Shown here piece by piece: positions 1 to 7,048 of a DNA stretch of 14,960 nt. The notes beneath the pieces are model-generated. The model had not been told where the DNA came from, did not search any database, and saw nothing but the letters and a program-made list of their open reading frames with translations. Source of the DNA: Ignavibacteriales bacterium (GTDB lineage: Bacteria > Bacteroidota > Ignavibacteria > Ignavibacteriales > Ignavibacteriaceae). Position 1 is the first letter of the stretch; each line of letters opens with the position of its first letter. The position numbers and the translations under genes are program-made. The DNA is taken from NCBI GenBank assembly GCA_003142915.1, contig PLNZ01000222.1:1-14960 (forward strand). Reading direction: 5' to 3'.

Positions 1-1007
1 GCGGTGGAGAAAAGCTGAGTTGAATCAATTACACCGGAGTTTAACCAGGCATGGATATAATTAAAACTTAACCATTTGACGGGACGGATGTCCAGCCTGA
101 TAAACGGAAATGAAGGAGCTTTATCCGATAAAACCAGTAGCCCGCTCTGACCGTATCCCCAATTTAAATAATCTTTACCAACGGATAAATCCCCCCACGA
201 CCAGTTATAAGCAAGGTTTACATTTATATCGTCGTATTCAATATTATTTATATCACTTTTAGAAATTGAAATTCCGGTAACAGGAGTAAAATTTTTAGTT
301 TTGTCAATTGTGGTGCCGTCTTCTGAATTATCCTGGAACCGGAAACTATAACCGATATTATTACCCAGATAGCCGTACATATACAAACCGTCCCACCTAT
401 GCGAATATTTAGCGCCGTCTCTTGTCCCGAGTTCATATCCTAAAATAGGGCTCGCATTTATTTTAAATAAAGTATCGCCGTAAGAAAAAAGCCTGTAGCG
501 GTCAAATGGGTCTTTGCCTATAATCGTTGTAAATGCCGTATCGGCAGGAATAAATGTCTGCATAATTGCGGAATTACCGGCAGACTGTTGAATATTATTT
601 GCAGATTGTCCATTACCTGGTTTATTTAATTGCTTTAAAGAAGATTCAACTTTCACTACAACCCCGGAATCTTTATTTAAATTTGCTATTTCCATCCCGA
701 AATCTTTTAAGTAAAATTCCAGTTCTTCATTTTCCAAATCAGTTAACTTTCCTCCGTTCTCCTGTCTCCTGTCTCCGGTTTCCGTTCCTGTCTCCGGTTT
801 CCTGTCTCCGGTCTCCTTCACTTCCAAAAGCTTTTCCGCAATATACGCCCTGCTGACCGGCTTTATTTCATCATGAAATTGAATAATTCCTTTCTGCGCC
901 ATCAGGTCCAAGAAATCATAAACGCCGCTGTGTATAGGCTCATAAACAAGTTGAGCAAAGGAAACAGATGCTGGTACAATCAGAAGAAACAATATTTTTT
1001 TTATCAT
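1..1007 (-). CDS. Wzi-family outer-membrane protein, 3' end beyond the window
   Basis: The reading frame is open from an ATG at 1007 to the window edge (335 codons), so the C-terminus is missing. AGGA lies about 6 nt upstream. Residues 1-18 form a signal peptide (MIKK, a hydrophobic core, SFA before Q19). A helical N-terminal part (about 25-110) leads into a beta-strand-rich region with many aromatic residues. Near residues 285-320 it reads WGYGQSG, LVLSDKAPSFP and RLDIRPVKW, the pattern I associate with the capsule-assembly Wzi family, whose members are outer-membrane beta-barrels; E. coli Wzi anchors capsule polysaccharide. In this phylum Wzi-like proteins are often not next to capsule genes, and no polysaccharide cluster is visible here, so the substrate is unknown. 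Residues 65-86 are an in-frame low-complexity insertion encoded by a GGAGACAGG-type repeat. Family call good, function uncertain. Confidence 0.78.
   Translation of the reverse strand, partial: MIKKILFLLIVPASVSFAQLVYEPIHSGVYDFLDLMAQKGIIQFHDEIKPVSRAYIAEKLLEVKETGDRKPETGTETGDRRQENGGKLTDLENEELEFYLKDFGMEIANLNKDSGVVVKVESSLKQLNKPGNGQSANNIQQSAGNSAIMQTFIPADTAFTTIIGKDPFDRYRLFSYGDTLFKINASPILGYELGTRDGAKYSHRWDGLYMYGYLGNNIGYSFRFQDNSEDGTTIDKTKNFTPVTGISISKSDINNIEYDDINVNLAYNWSWGDLSVGKDYLNWGYGQSGLLVLSDKAPSFPFIRLDIRPVKWLSFNYIHAWLNSGVIDSTQLFST
761..816. repeat. Simple-sequence repeat (CCTGTCTCCGG units) inside the Wzi-like gene
   Basis: On the plus strand CCTGTCTCC starts at 761 and again at 768 (7-nt offset). 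CCTGTCTCCGGTTT occurs at 768-781 and 787-800, and CCTGTCTCCGG at 801-811. Read on the coding strand these are GGAGACAGG units that encode a hydrophilic Glu/Thr/Gly/Asp/Arg stretch, residues 65-86, between two conserved-looking helical segments. The frame stays open across the repeat. Confidence 0.8.
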
Positions 1008-1082
1008 ATTTATCCTATAAAAAACCCCATTACTAATAAAATAACCTCACCCCTTGCCATCCACAGTGACACTGCCGATCGA

Positions 1083-1118
1083 ATCGGGACAGGTTTTGTA
1101 AGGAGAGGCTGTCCCGAT
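1083..1118. repeat. 10-bp inverted repeat (hairpin), possible dispersed element
   Basis: ATCGGGACAG at 1083-1092 and CTGTCCCGAT at 1109-1118 are perfect inverted copies separated by 16 nt. They are noticeably more GC-rich than their surroundings. No T-run follows on either strand, so this is not a standard terminator. It ends 7 nt before the inverted-repeat-bounded segment that starts at 1126. Confidence 0.6.
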
Positions 1119-1125
1119 GAATCGC

Positions 1126-1477
1126 ATAGGCGTCAACTTAAAAAATAAGTTGTGTTTGTTTCAAGAATAGTAAATTATTGTAAAACAAGCAATAAAGACT
1201 GTTCAATGAAGACAAAAAGCAAGAAAAGAACAGAAACAATAATAAGGAAAAAACTAAATAAATTATCCATCAATAAGCTATCAAAGCAAATTTTGCATGA
1301 GAAAGTTGAAAAAAATAACGCCGAAAGAATTATTGGTGGAATTATTCATTACAAATGTTCCAATACATATAATGTATGCTGATATTTATTGTTCTATTAT
1401 ATTATTACTGCCTTTATGAATGTCGGAATGAGAGAGTTAACTATTAACGGAAAATTAATAATTAAGTTGACGCCTAT
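1126..1477. mobile_element. MITE-like element with 15-bp terminal inverted repeats
   Basis: ATAGGCGTCAACTTA at 1126-1140 and its exact reverse complement at 1463-1477 bound a 352-bp AT-rich segment. Just inside the left end, CAACTTA (1134-1140) also pairs with TAAGTTG (1146-1152) around an AAAAA loop. Weaker symmetry continues a few bases outside both ends. I see no clean target-site duplication and no transposase inside. This fits a small non-autonomous element or a deleted insertion sequence, but the family is unassigned. Confidence 0.5.
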
Positions 1478-1540
1478 CGAGATTGGGCTAATAAATCAGA
1501 TTTGTTTTAATTCAGGCAGGGATGAAATAAAGTTTTTTAT

Positions 1541-1777
1541 TTAATTTACAGCTTCAACCCTTTTAATTGATGGCACCTGGCGCATTAAAGACCTTTCTAC
1601 CCCGGCTCGAAGTGTCATTTGGAACATGGGACAAACTGCGCATGCCCCGGTAAGTTTAACTTTTACTATTGTGTCCTCTGTTATTTCAATTAACTCTATA
1701 TCCCCGTCATCCGACTGCAAGTACGGACGTATTGTATTTAGTGCTTCTAATACTTCTTCCTTCAATGTTGCATCCAT
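1541..1777 (-). CDS. NifU-like iron-sulfur scaffold protein (C-terminal domain only)
   Basis: This 78-residue protein matches the stand-alone NifU C-terminal (Nfu) domain. The motif GACAVCP (residues 44-50) carries the CxxC pair C46/C49 that in this family holds a transient [4Fe-4S] cluster for delivery to target enzymes. The segment RPYLQSDDGDIELIEI (residues 17-32) is the typical N-terminal signature, and the length matches single-domain Nfu proteins. It acts in the cytoplasm. The ATG at 1777 is the only sensible start; the ribosome site is weak. It lies 74 nt downstream of the Mrp ATPase gene on the same strand, and the two probably form one iron-sulfur transfer operon. Annotations such as 'SUF system scaffold' may also appear for this family. 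Confidence 0.92.
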   Translation of the reverse strand: MDATLKEEVLEALNTIRPYLQSDDGDIELIEITEDTIVKVKLTGACAVCPMFQMTLRAGVERSLMRQVPSIKRVEAVN

Positions 1778-1851
1778 TATAAAAACTTAAAAGAAAAATT
1801 TATTAAGTTACTTTACTTGTTCGTTTTATGGCATTCGTGCTTCTTTGTGAA

Positions 1852-2961
1852 CTATTCGTCATCATCAAGAGATATTTCCATTTTTGCGGCTGAATTCCCT
1901 CTCAGGTTTCTAATATGTACCTGGGCGGCAAGGTTCCTGGAGAGTTGTGTAAAAACTGCCGTGTATTCGGAATCAGGTGTATCATATAAAACCGGTATGC
2001 CATTGTCTCCGCCTATCCTTATGCGGGAATCTATTGGAATTCCGCCAAGGAAAGGGGCATCAAGTTCAACTGCCATTTTAGAACCGCCGCCGGTTCCGAA
2101 AATATCATACTTCTTCCCGGTATCGGGCGCTATGAAGTAACTCATATTTTCAATTACTCCCAAAATAGGAACATTAACTCTTGTAAACATCTTCAAGGCT
2201 TTCCTTGCATCAATCAGGGAAACTTCCTGCGGAGTAGTTACAATAACAGCTCCGGTCAATGGTATTGTCTGAACCAAAGTAAGCTGTATATCTCCGGTGC
2301 CGGGAGGAAGATCGAAAAACAGGTAATCAAGTTCGCCCCAATCAACATCGGTCATAAATTGTTTAACCGCTCCGCTTGCCATAGGCCCGCGCCAAATTAC
2401 AGGTGCTTTATCATCTATCAGCAGCCCTATGGAAATTACCTTTATCCCGTAGTTGGTAAGAGGAATCATTTTCATGGATTTCTGATCCTGATAAATTTTT
2501 GACTTTTCATTTAACCCGAGCATAAGGGGTATGCTTGGCCCATAGACATCGGCATCAATTAAACCGACCGAAGCCCCGTCTTTAGCAAGAGCAACTGCAA
2601 GGTTAACCGCAACAGTGCTTTTACCAACACCGCCCTTTCCGCTTGCAACGGCAATAGTGTTTTTAACACCGGGTAGTATTGCATTCTTACTGCTGTCCTG
2701 ATGGGTTGTTACTTTAGCGTCGATATTAATATCAATCTTATTTAAATCTGTAAATTCCTTTTTAAGCGCTTCGGCAAATTTACTTTGTAACTGTTTGCAG
2801 TCAGCCGAAGCAGGCAGTGTTATAGATATGTCAACTGAAAGGTTGTTGCTTTTTATTTCAAATTTTTTTATCGAGTTAAGTATTAAAAAATCTTTATTGA
2901 AATTGGAATCATCAACTTTTTTTAGTGCGTTTAATATCTCGTTTTTCGTCAAATCAGACAT
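1852..2961 (-). CDS. mrp: Mrp/ApbC-family P-loop ATPase, iron-sulfur cluster carrier
   Basis: A 369-residue cytoplasmic protein of the Mrp/NBP35 family, which binds and transfers iron-sulfur clusters in an ATP-dependent way. Residues 5-85 are the MIP18/DUF59-type N-terminal domain. The deviant Walker A GKGGVGKST is at 108-116, IDADVYGPSIP at 135-145 and DLPPGTGD at 217-224. After ENMSYF (271-276) many members have a CxxC that holds the cluster at the dimer interface. Here it reads IAPDTG, and the only cysteine in the whole protein is C55, so cluster binding at that site would need other ligands. I recall the Cys-less form in other bacteria, so it is a variant rather than decay. AGGA lies about 9 nt upstream of the ATG at 2961. 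The NifU-like gene follows 74 nt downstream and is a plausible partner. Confidence 0.93.
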   Translation of the reverse strand: MSDLTKNEILNALKKVDDSNFNKDFLILNSIKKFEIKSNNLSVDISITLPASADCKQLQSKFAEALKKEFTDLNKIDINIDAKVTTHQDSSKNAILPGVKNTIAVASGKGGVGKSTVAVNLAVALAKDGASVGLIDADVYGPSIPLMLGLNEKSKIYQDQKSMKMIPLTNYGIKVISIGLLIDDKAPVIWRGPMASGAVKQFMTDVDWGELDYLFFDLPPGTGDIQLTLVQTIPLTGAVIVTTPQEVSLIDARKALKMFTRVNVPILGVIENMSYFIAPDTGKKYDIFGTGGGSKMAVELDAPFLGGIPIDSRIRIGGDNGIPVLYDTPDSEYTAVFTQLSRNLAAQVHIRNLRGNSAAKMEISLDDDE

Positions 2962-3014
2962 TCATCATCCTGGTTTATATTAAAATTATAAGTTAAACTT
3001 AGTAAATTATTCAA

Positions 3015-3244
3015 TCAATTTGAATTCCCCTCAAAAAAGAGTGATGTCGCAGCTTCCGGGTTAGTATCTAAACTATTAGCTCCTGAATATTTGGCAGAAA
3101 ACGAGGGATGTCCTTGTGTTATGACCGTCTGTTGAAAATGTAAATTTATATCTGAATTGTTTTCTGTTAGATCCTGTGCATGCAATAAATTAAAATAATA
3201 ATAATAATTAAAGTGCATGTTATTAATGGTATCCTTTTAGTCAT
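3015..3244 (-). pseudogene. 5' remnant of an outer-membrane carbohydrate porin
   Basis: From 3218 a 67-residue frame contains LHFQQTVITQGHPSFSAKYSG and AATSL, the start of mature OprB-like carbohydrate porins in this group. The frame ends after a few unrelated residues where several hundred more are expected. The normal signal peptide is in another frame: an ATG at 3244 gives MTKRIPLITC followed by a run of Ile/Leu, then stops at 3167. Inserting one T into ATTTATTG near 3190 would join it to LLHAQDLTEN and make a classic signal peptide with a cleavage site before QD. So there are two lesions: a one-base frameshift in the signal peptide and a 3' deletion near 3035. It lies 30 nt below the EIIA-like gene and may once have ended that operon. 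Family call is from pattern memory only. Confidence 0.6.
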
Positions 3245-3274
3245 AATGTCTCAATTTTACTATATAATAGTATA

Positions 3275-4060
3275 TTACTTATTTAATTTTATAACGAGGC
3301 ATTCATATGCTGTTCTGCCTGCCTGGTAGATTGATAAATTTCGCTTTAAAACCCGCCATCCTGAGTAATCAAAAAATTTATTGTTATTGTTAAGGAATTC
3401 TGCCAGATTCTGTGAACTTTCCAGGAGGTCAATCAATTCCTTATTCTGCCCTAAGATAATAGGTTTTAAATTAGCAGATGTTATAATTGTAATTGGTTCT
3501 ATCAATAAGTTTGCAATGTTTTGCAGTTCAACTTGTGGAAGATTCTCCCTGACTTCCAATTGAATCATTCGTGCACGGGCTTCGGGCCCAACAATGCTTT
3601 TAGCGGATGTAACCAGATCAAGCAGGTAATTACGGACTGTGTTCAAGTCCGCTGCCGTCTTCAATGAGTTTTCGTCGTGAAGTTCATTTAATGCCTTAGC
3701 AATATTGGAAACTTCCTTTAGGTAGGAATTTCTTTGGTTATCCGGTACAAGGTACATAATTACAATTTGTATAGGGTTGCCGTCGGGAGCGCCATAATTA
3801 ATGCCTGACGGACTCCATCCTACAGCGCAGTATAGATCGCCGTCAAAAGAGCCTCTTGCATGGGGGACAGCGAATCCCTTGCCGAGCGTAGTATTATAGC
3901 TCCCTTCTCTTTTCAAAACCAGACCCGCAACATCGGTGCCGCTTGGAACAGAAGGAATTGCTTCTATAATATGAGCTAGTAATTGAAGTGAATCCTGTTT
4001 ATCGTTATCAGGTAATTCGATTAAACGGCCCTCTTGTAATGCATCTAATAAACTATCCAT
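3275..4060 (-). CDS. PTS EIIA type-2 domain protein coupled to the magnesium ATPase
   Basis: With the ATG at 4060 the protein has 261 residues. The first 150 or so resemble the PTS EIIA(Ntr/fructose) fold: DSLLDALQEGRLIELP at the start, and GKGFAVPHARG with the phosphorylatable histidine at residue 67. In PTS systems this His accepts phosphate from HPr; stand-alone versions such as PtsN are regulators, including of potassium transport in E. coli. No EIIB, EIIC or HPr gene is nearby. Residues about 150-261 form an additional region I cannot assign. An alternative in-frame ATG at 4093 would add 11 residues and overlap mgtA. I prefer 4060 because it is 2 nt after the mgtA stop, as expected for coupled translation, and because EIIA homology begins there. 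A role in regulating or sensing for the ATPase is inference. Confidence 0.85.
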   Translation of the reverse strand: MDSLLDALQEGRLIELPDNDKQDSLQLLAHIIEAIPSVPSGTDVAGLVLKREGSYNTTLGKGFAVPHARGSFDGDLYCAVGWSPSGINYGAPDGNPIQIVIMYLVPDNQRNSYLKEVSNIAKALNELHDENSLKTAADLNTVRNYLLDLVTSAKSIVGPEARARMIQLEVRENLPQVELQNIANLLIEPITIITSANLKPIILGQNKELIDLLESSQNLAEFLNNNNKFFDYSGWRVLKRNLSIYQAGRTAYECLVIKLNK

Positions 4061-4062
4061 AA

Positions 4063-6723
4063 TTAATGAACCCCATATTTGTTGAAGAACCATGTTTTAA
4101 TATAATGAGTTAGTACGCTGTATAAAAGCAGGAAGCCTGCAATCCATAAAAAGTATATTGCGGGAAGAGGTACAAAGCCGAATGTTGAAGCAAACGGAGA
4201 ATATGGAAGCCATGCGCCTATAGCCATAATTGATAATGTAGTTAAGGTCATCGGCAACGATGCCATGCTTCCGAAAAAAGGTATTTTGCGCGTTCTGATT
4301 ATATGCACAATTAATGTCTGTGTTAATAAAGATTCAACGAACCAGCCCGTTTGAAATATATCCTGCCTGTATGTTTTATCTCCTGCAGAAATCAATGGAT
4401 TAAGAAATTCGCTTGATTTGAATACGAACCACATTAGTGCGAAAGTTGCGTAATCAAATATTGAACTGATAGGACCGATAAAAAGCATAAATCTTTTTAT
4501 GTTACTGATATTCCATTTTAAGGGCTTCTCTACTAATTCCTCATCGACATTATCGGTAGGGATGCCGGTTTGTGAAAAATCATACAGCAGGTTATTCAAA
4601 AGAATTTGTATCGGCTTCATCGGTAAGAACGGAATTAAAATACTCGCGCCAATAACGCTGAACATATTGCCGAAATTTGAACTTGCTCCCATTCTTATGT
4701 ATTTAATAATATTTGCAAAGACTTTTCTTCCTTCTTTAATTCCATCCTCAAGAACAAGCAGACTTTTTTCAAGGAGAACAATATCAGCAGCTTCTTTTGC
4801 TACATCGGCGCCGCTGTCAACGGATATTCCAACATCCGCGGCGCGCAGGGAAGGCGAATCATTTATTCCGTCACCCATGTAGCCGACCACATGTCCCTTC
4901 TGCCGCAGGGTGTTAATAACTTTTTCTTTTTGAATAGGCGAAAGTTTCGCAAATACATTAGCTTCTTCAATTACTTTTGCAAACTCTTCATCGGATAAAT
5001 TTGTAAGCTCATTACCGGTAACAATTCTATCTATTACAAGTCCTACATCGCTGCAGACTTTTTTTGTCACAAGAGCATTATCTCCGGTTAATATTTTTAC
5101 TTTTACGCCGACATTCTGAAGGCTTGCAATTGCCTGTGCGGCAGAATCTTTAGGAGGATCAAAGAAAGCGATATAGCCGAGCAAAATCATGTCTGATTCA
5201 TCAGCTACCGTAAACGTGGCTTTTGTTTTGGGAAATTCCCTGTATGCGATAGCCAGAACTCTGTAACCAAGATTATTTAAATCTTCAACTTCTTCATAAA
5301 GATCATCGTGGATCATTTGAATTAAAGGATAAACCTCATCATCTACCTGGTAGAAATTACATACTGAATAGATTTCTTCAACTGCGCCTTTACATATAAG
5401 TACATGATCGCCTTCATATTCAACCGCAACCGACATACGCCTTCGCTGAAAATCAAAAGGTAATTCATCTACAAGCGCGCATTTAGGCCCGACATCCAAT
5501 TCAATATGGTTAATAACAGCTCTGTCAATCAGGTTCTTTAGCCCCGTTTGATAAAAGCTGTTTAAGTATCCGTATAGAAGAACATCCTGGCTTATCTTAC
5601 CCGTTATATCTACATGCTTTTCTAGCACAACTTTGTCTTGTGTAAGTGTGCCTGTCTTATCCGTACAAAGGATATCTATTGCGCCAAAATTTTGTATTGA
5701 AGTAATTTGTTTTACAATTACTTTCTTCTTAGACATTGCCAGTGCGCCCTTGGCAAGGTTTACAGTCACTATCATCGGGAGCATTTCAGGTGTTAAACCT
5801 ACGGCGATGGAAATTCCGAACAGAAGCGCTTCAATCCAATCCCCTTTAGTTAAACCGATTATCATAAACACGGTAAAAACCATAACCATCATAAATCGAA
5901 TCATTAACCATGTAAATGATTTTACTCCGATGTCAAAACTGGTTTTAGGCCTGCTCTCAACAAGCCGTTCGGAGATGGAACCGAAATATGAATGAATGCC
6001 TGTATTGACTACAATACCGCGTGCAGTTCCGCTTAATACGTTGCTCCCCTGGAAACACGCATTTAACAGCTCAAATACAAATCCGCTTTTTAACTCCTGC
6101 TGATCGGATTTCTTTTCAATCGGTAAAGACTCGCCTGTTAAAACAGACTGGCTGACAAAAAAATCTTTTACCGCAAGCAGGCGGGTATCGGCGGGAATAA
6201 TTGAGCCTGCACGCAGTACAATGATATCACCGGGAACTACTTCGGAAATAGGAAACTCTACTTCTTTGCCGTCACGTAAAACATTCGCATGAGATTGAAC
6301 CCTTTTACCCAATGATTCAACTGCGTTGGTTGAACGGCGGTCTAATATAAATGATAAACCCACGCTTAATACAATCATACAGCCTACTACAAAAGCGGAT
6401 ATTAGATCGCCCATTAAGCCGGATATAACGGCAATTAAAAGTAACTGTATAACAAGCGGGCTTTTACACCGGTTAAAAATATCATGTAATATCCCTATCT
6501 CTTTAGTATGTGCTAACTCATTTCTGCCGTATTCTTCCAGCCGGTGCTCCGCTTCATCGGTAGTTAGTCCGCTGTCCCGGCTGTTTAATTTTGCTATTGT
6601 ATCCTGATGGGAAAGTTTACAAATGTCTATTAAAAGTTTTTCATCATCGGTAGCATTGTGCGGTGTCTTGGCTTCCTTAGTGAATATTGAAGGCGAAATT
6701 TTGGAGAAAATAGATTTAGCCAT
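4063..6723 (-). CDS. mgtA: Magnesium-translocating P-type ATPase (MgtA/MgtB family)
   Basis: An 886-residue integral membrane pump of the P3B family that imports Mg2+ using ATP. The cation-ATPase N-terminal domain covers about 30-100. TGES (196-199) is in the actuator domain, TPEMLPMIV (311-319) in the M4 ion-binding helix, D355 in DKTGTLT (355-361) is the phosphorylated aspartate, TGDN is at 546-549, and GDGINDSP (617-624) is the hinge motif. The C-terminal half has the MgtA-specific stretches NFGNMFSVIGAS (683-694) and NNLLYDFSQTGIPTDNVDEE (710-729), followed by further membrane helices. The length is normal for MgtA. GAGG sits about 8 nt before the ATG. A leader ORF ends 20 nt upstream, and the EIIA-like gene starts 2 nt downstream of the stop, so this is a leader-pump-regulator operon. 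Mg2+-responsive control in the leader is likely by analogy only. Confidence 0.96.
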   Translation of the reverse strand: MAKSIFSKISPSIFTKEAKTPHNATDDEKLLIDICKLSHQDTIAKLNSRDSGLTTDEAEHRLEEYGRNELAHTKEIGILHDIFNRCKSPLVIQLLLIAVISGLMGDLISAFVVGCMIVLSVGLSFILDRRSTNAVESLGKRVQSHANVLRDGKEVEFPISEVVPGDIIVLRAGSIIPADTRLLAVKDFFVSQSVLTGESLPIEKKSDQQELKSGFVFELLNACFQGSNVLSGTARGIVVNTGIHSYFGSISERLVESRPKTSFDIGVKSFTWLMIRFMMVMVFTVFMIIGLTKGDWIEALLFGISIAVGLTPEMLPMIVTVNLAKGALAMSKKKVIVKQITSIQNFGAIDILCTDKTGTLTQDKVVLEKHVDITGKISQDVLLYGYLNSFYQTGLKNLIDRAVINHIELDVGPKCALVDELPFDFQRRRMSVAVEYEGDHVLICKGAVEEIYSVCNFYQVDDEVYPLIQMIHDDLYEEVEDLNNLGYRVLAIAYREFPKTKATFTVADESDMILLGYIAFFDPPKDSAAQAIASLQNVGVKVKILTGDNALVTKKVCSDVGLVIDRIVTGNELTNLSDEEFAKVIEEANVFAKLSPIQKEKVINTLRQKGHVVGYMGDGINDSPSLRAADVGISVDSGADVAKEAADIVLLEKSLLVLEDGIKEGRKVFANIIKYIRMGASSNFGNMFSVIGASILIPFLPMKPIQILLNNLLYDFSQTGIPTDNVDEELVEKPLKWNISNIKRFMLFIGPISSIFDYATFALMWFVFKSSEFLNPLISAGDKTYRQDIFQTGWFVESLLTQTLIVHIIRTRKIPFFGSMASLPMTLTTLSIMAIGAWLPYSPFASTFGFVPLPAIYFLWIAGFLLLYSVLTHYIKTWFFNKYGVH

Positions 6724-6743
6724 AGTTGTTCCTCTCCCTTAGA

Positions 6744-6836
6744 TTATCGATTAATTTCTAAAATTAATGAAACAATCCTGATGGAAAAGGACTGATAATT
6801 TTTGTAAACCGGATGAATAATGAAGATATGTTTCAT
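6744..6836 (-). CDS. Candidate 30-aa leader peptide upstream of mgtA
   Basis: A short frame starts at ATG 6836 (MKHIFIIHPVYKNY..., 30 residues, ending in Arg) and stops at 6744, 20 nt before mgtA. It is preceded by AGGAGGTGAC, a full match to the anti-Shine-Dalgarno and clearly stronger than the sites of the other genes here. It has no transmembrane segment and only one proline, so it does not look like the proline-rich MgtL peptide of enterobacteria. Its last codons overlap an 8-bp AT hairpin (6750-6768). The first residues resemble the start of diacylglycerol-kinase-like proteins, so a gene relic is the alternative. The ribosome site and location favour a regulatory uORF. Expression is unproven. 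Confidence 0.55.
   Translation of the reverse strand: MKHIFIIHPVYKNYQSFSIRIVSLILEINR
6750..6768 (-). repeat. Perfect 8-bp inverted repeat at the end of the leader ORF
   Basis: ATTAATTT and AAATTAAT flank a 3-nt centre. The stem is all A-T and has no T-run after it, so it is not a terminator by itself. It overlaps the last codons of the leader ORF and lies about 30 nt before the mgtA start, where ribosome position on the leader could influence folding. Confidence 0.4.
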
Positions 6837-6838
6837 TG

Positions 6839-6872
6839 TCACCTCCTGATATTTTAAAACCCCGGGAGATGA
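6839..6872 (-). promoter_or_regulatory. Hairpin that can sequester the leader-ORF ribosome site
   Basis: On the minus strand TCATCTCC (6872-6865) can pair with GGAGGTGA (6846-6839), 8 bp with a single G-U pair and an 18-nt loop. The right arm is the Shine-Dalgarno sequence of the leader ORF. When the stem forms, the ORF should be translated poorly; when it opens, strongly. Whether a ligand or Mg2+ shifts this balance cannot be told from sequence. Confidence 0.45.
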
Positions 6873-7048
6873 ACCAGTGAATAATTTAGTCGGCTAAACC
6901 CAAGGGAAGTTTATTTTGATTATTACTATTAGCGCCAGGCTCGTCAGAGTCTCGCATTGCATTCCTTATAACTTGTTAAAAAATACTGTTTCGAAAATAA
7001 GTAATTCTGCCAAAAAATAAAAATTAAATTAATATTTTAATTCTATGA

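Larger units (their letters stand above)
1008..1540. other. Non-coding stretch between nifU-like gene and Wzi-like gene
   Basis: No convincing gene lies here. It holds a hairpin at 1083-1118 and a 352-bp segment bounded by 15-bp inverted repeats (1126-1477), listed separately. A 76-codon plus-strand frame from a GTG at 1152 to 1382 lies wholly inside the repeat-bounded segment. It is lysine- and asparagine-rich, resembles no transposase or other family I know, and has no ribosome site, so I do not call it a gene. No clear intrinsic terminator follows the nifU-like gene. Confidence 0.6.
6724..7048 (-). promoter_or_regulatory. Long 5' leader of the mgtA operon
   Basis: About 325 nt separate ppk from mgtA. 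Reading toward mgtA it holds an AT-rich first part that may contain the promoter, a GC-richer segment around 6918-6960, a small TTTAG/CTAAA hairpin near 6885-6898, the SD-sequestering hairpin (6839-6872), and the leader ORF (6744-6836) with an 8-bp hairpin at its end. I could not match it to the M-box magnesium riboswitch: its conserved aptamer segments are not visible. MgtA genes in other bacteria commonly have long regulatory leaders. Confidence 0.5.

Noticed and set aside
1152..1382. 76-codon plus-strand frame inside the inverted-repeat element
   Set aside because: GTG start without a ribosome site, no family resemblance, low-complexity Lys/Asn composition; probably chance in AT-rich DNA.
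6744..6836. Leader ORF as a fragment of a diacylglycerol-kinase-like gene (MKHIFII start)
   Set aside because: Only about 8 residues agree and the nucleotide-binding motif that should follow is absent. Kept as an alternative, but the perfect SD and position favour a leader ORF.
6840..7048. M-box (ykoK) magnesium riboswitch before mgtA
   Set aside because: I looked for the conserved aptamer segments on the minus strand and did not find them. A covariance search with the Rfam M-box model would settle it.
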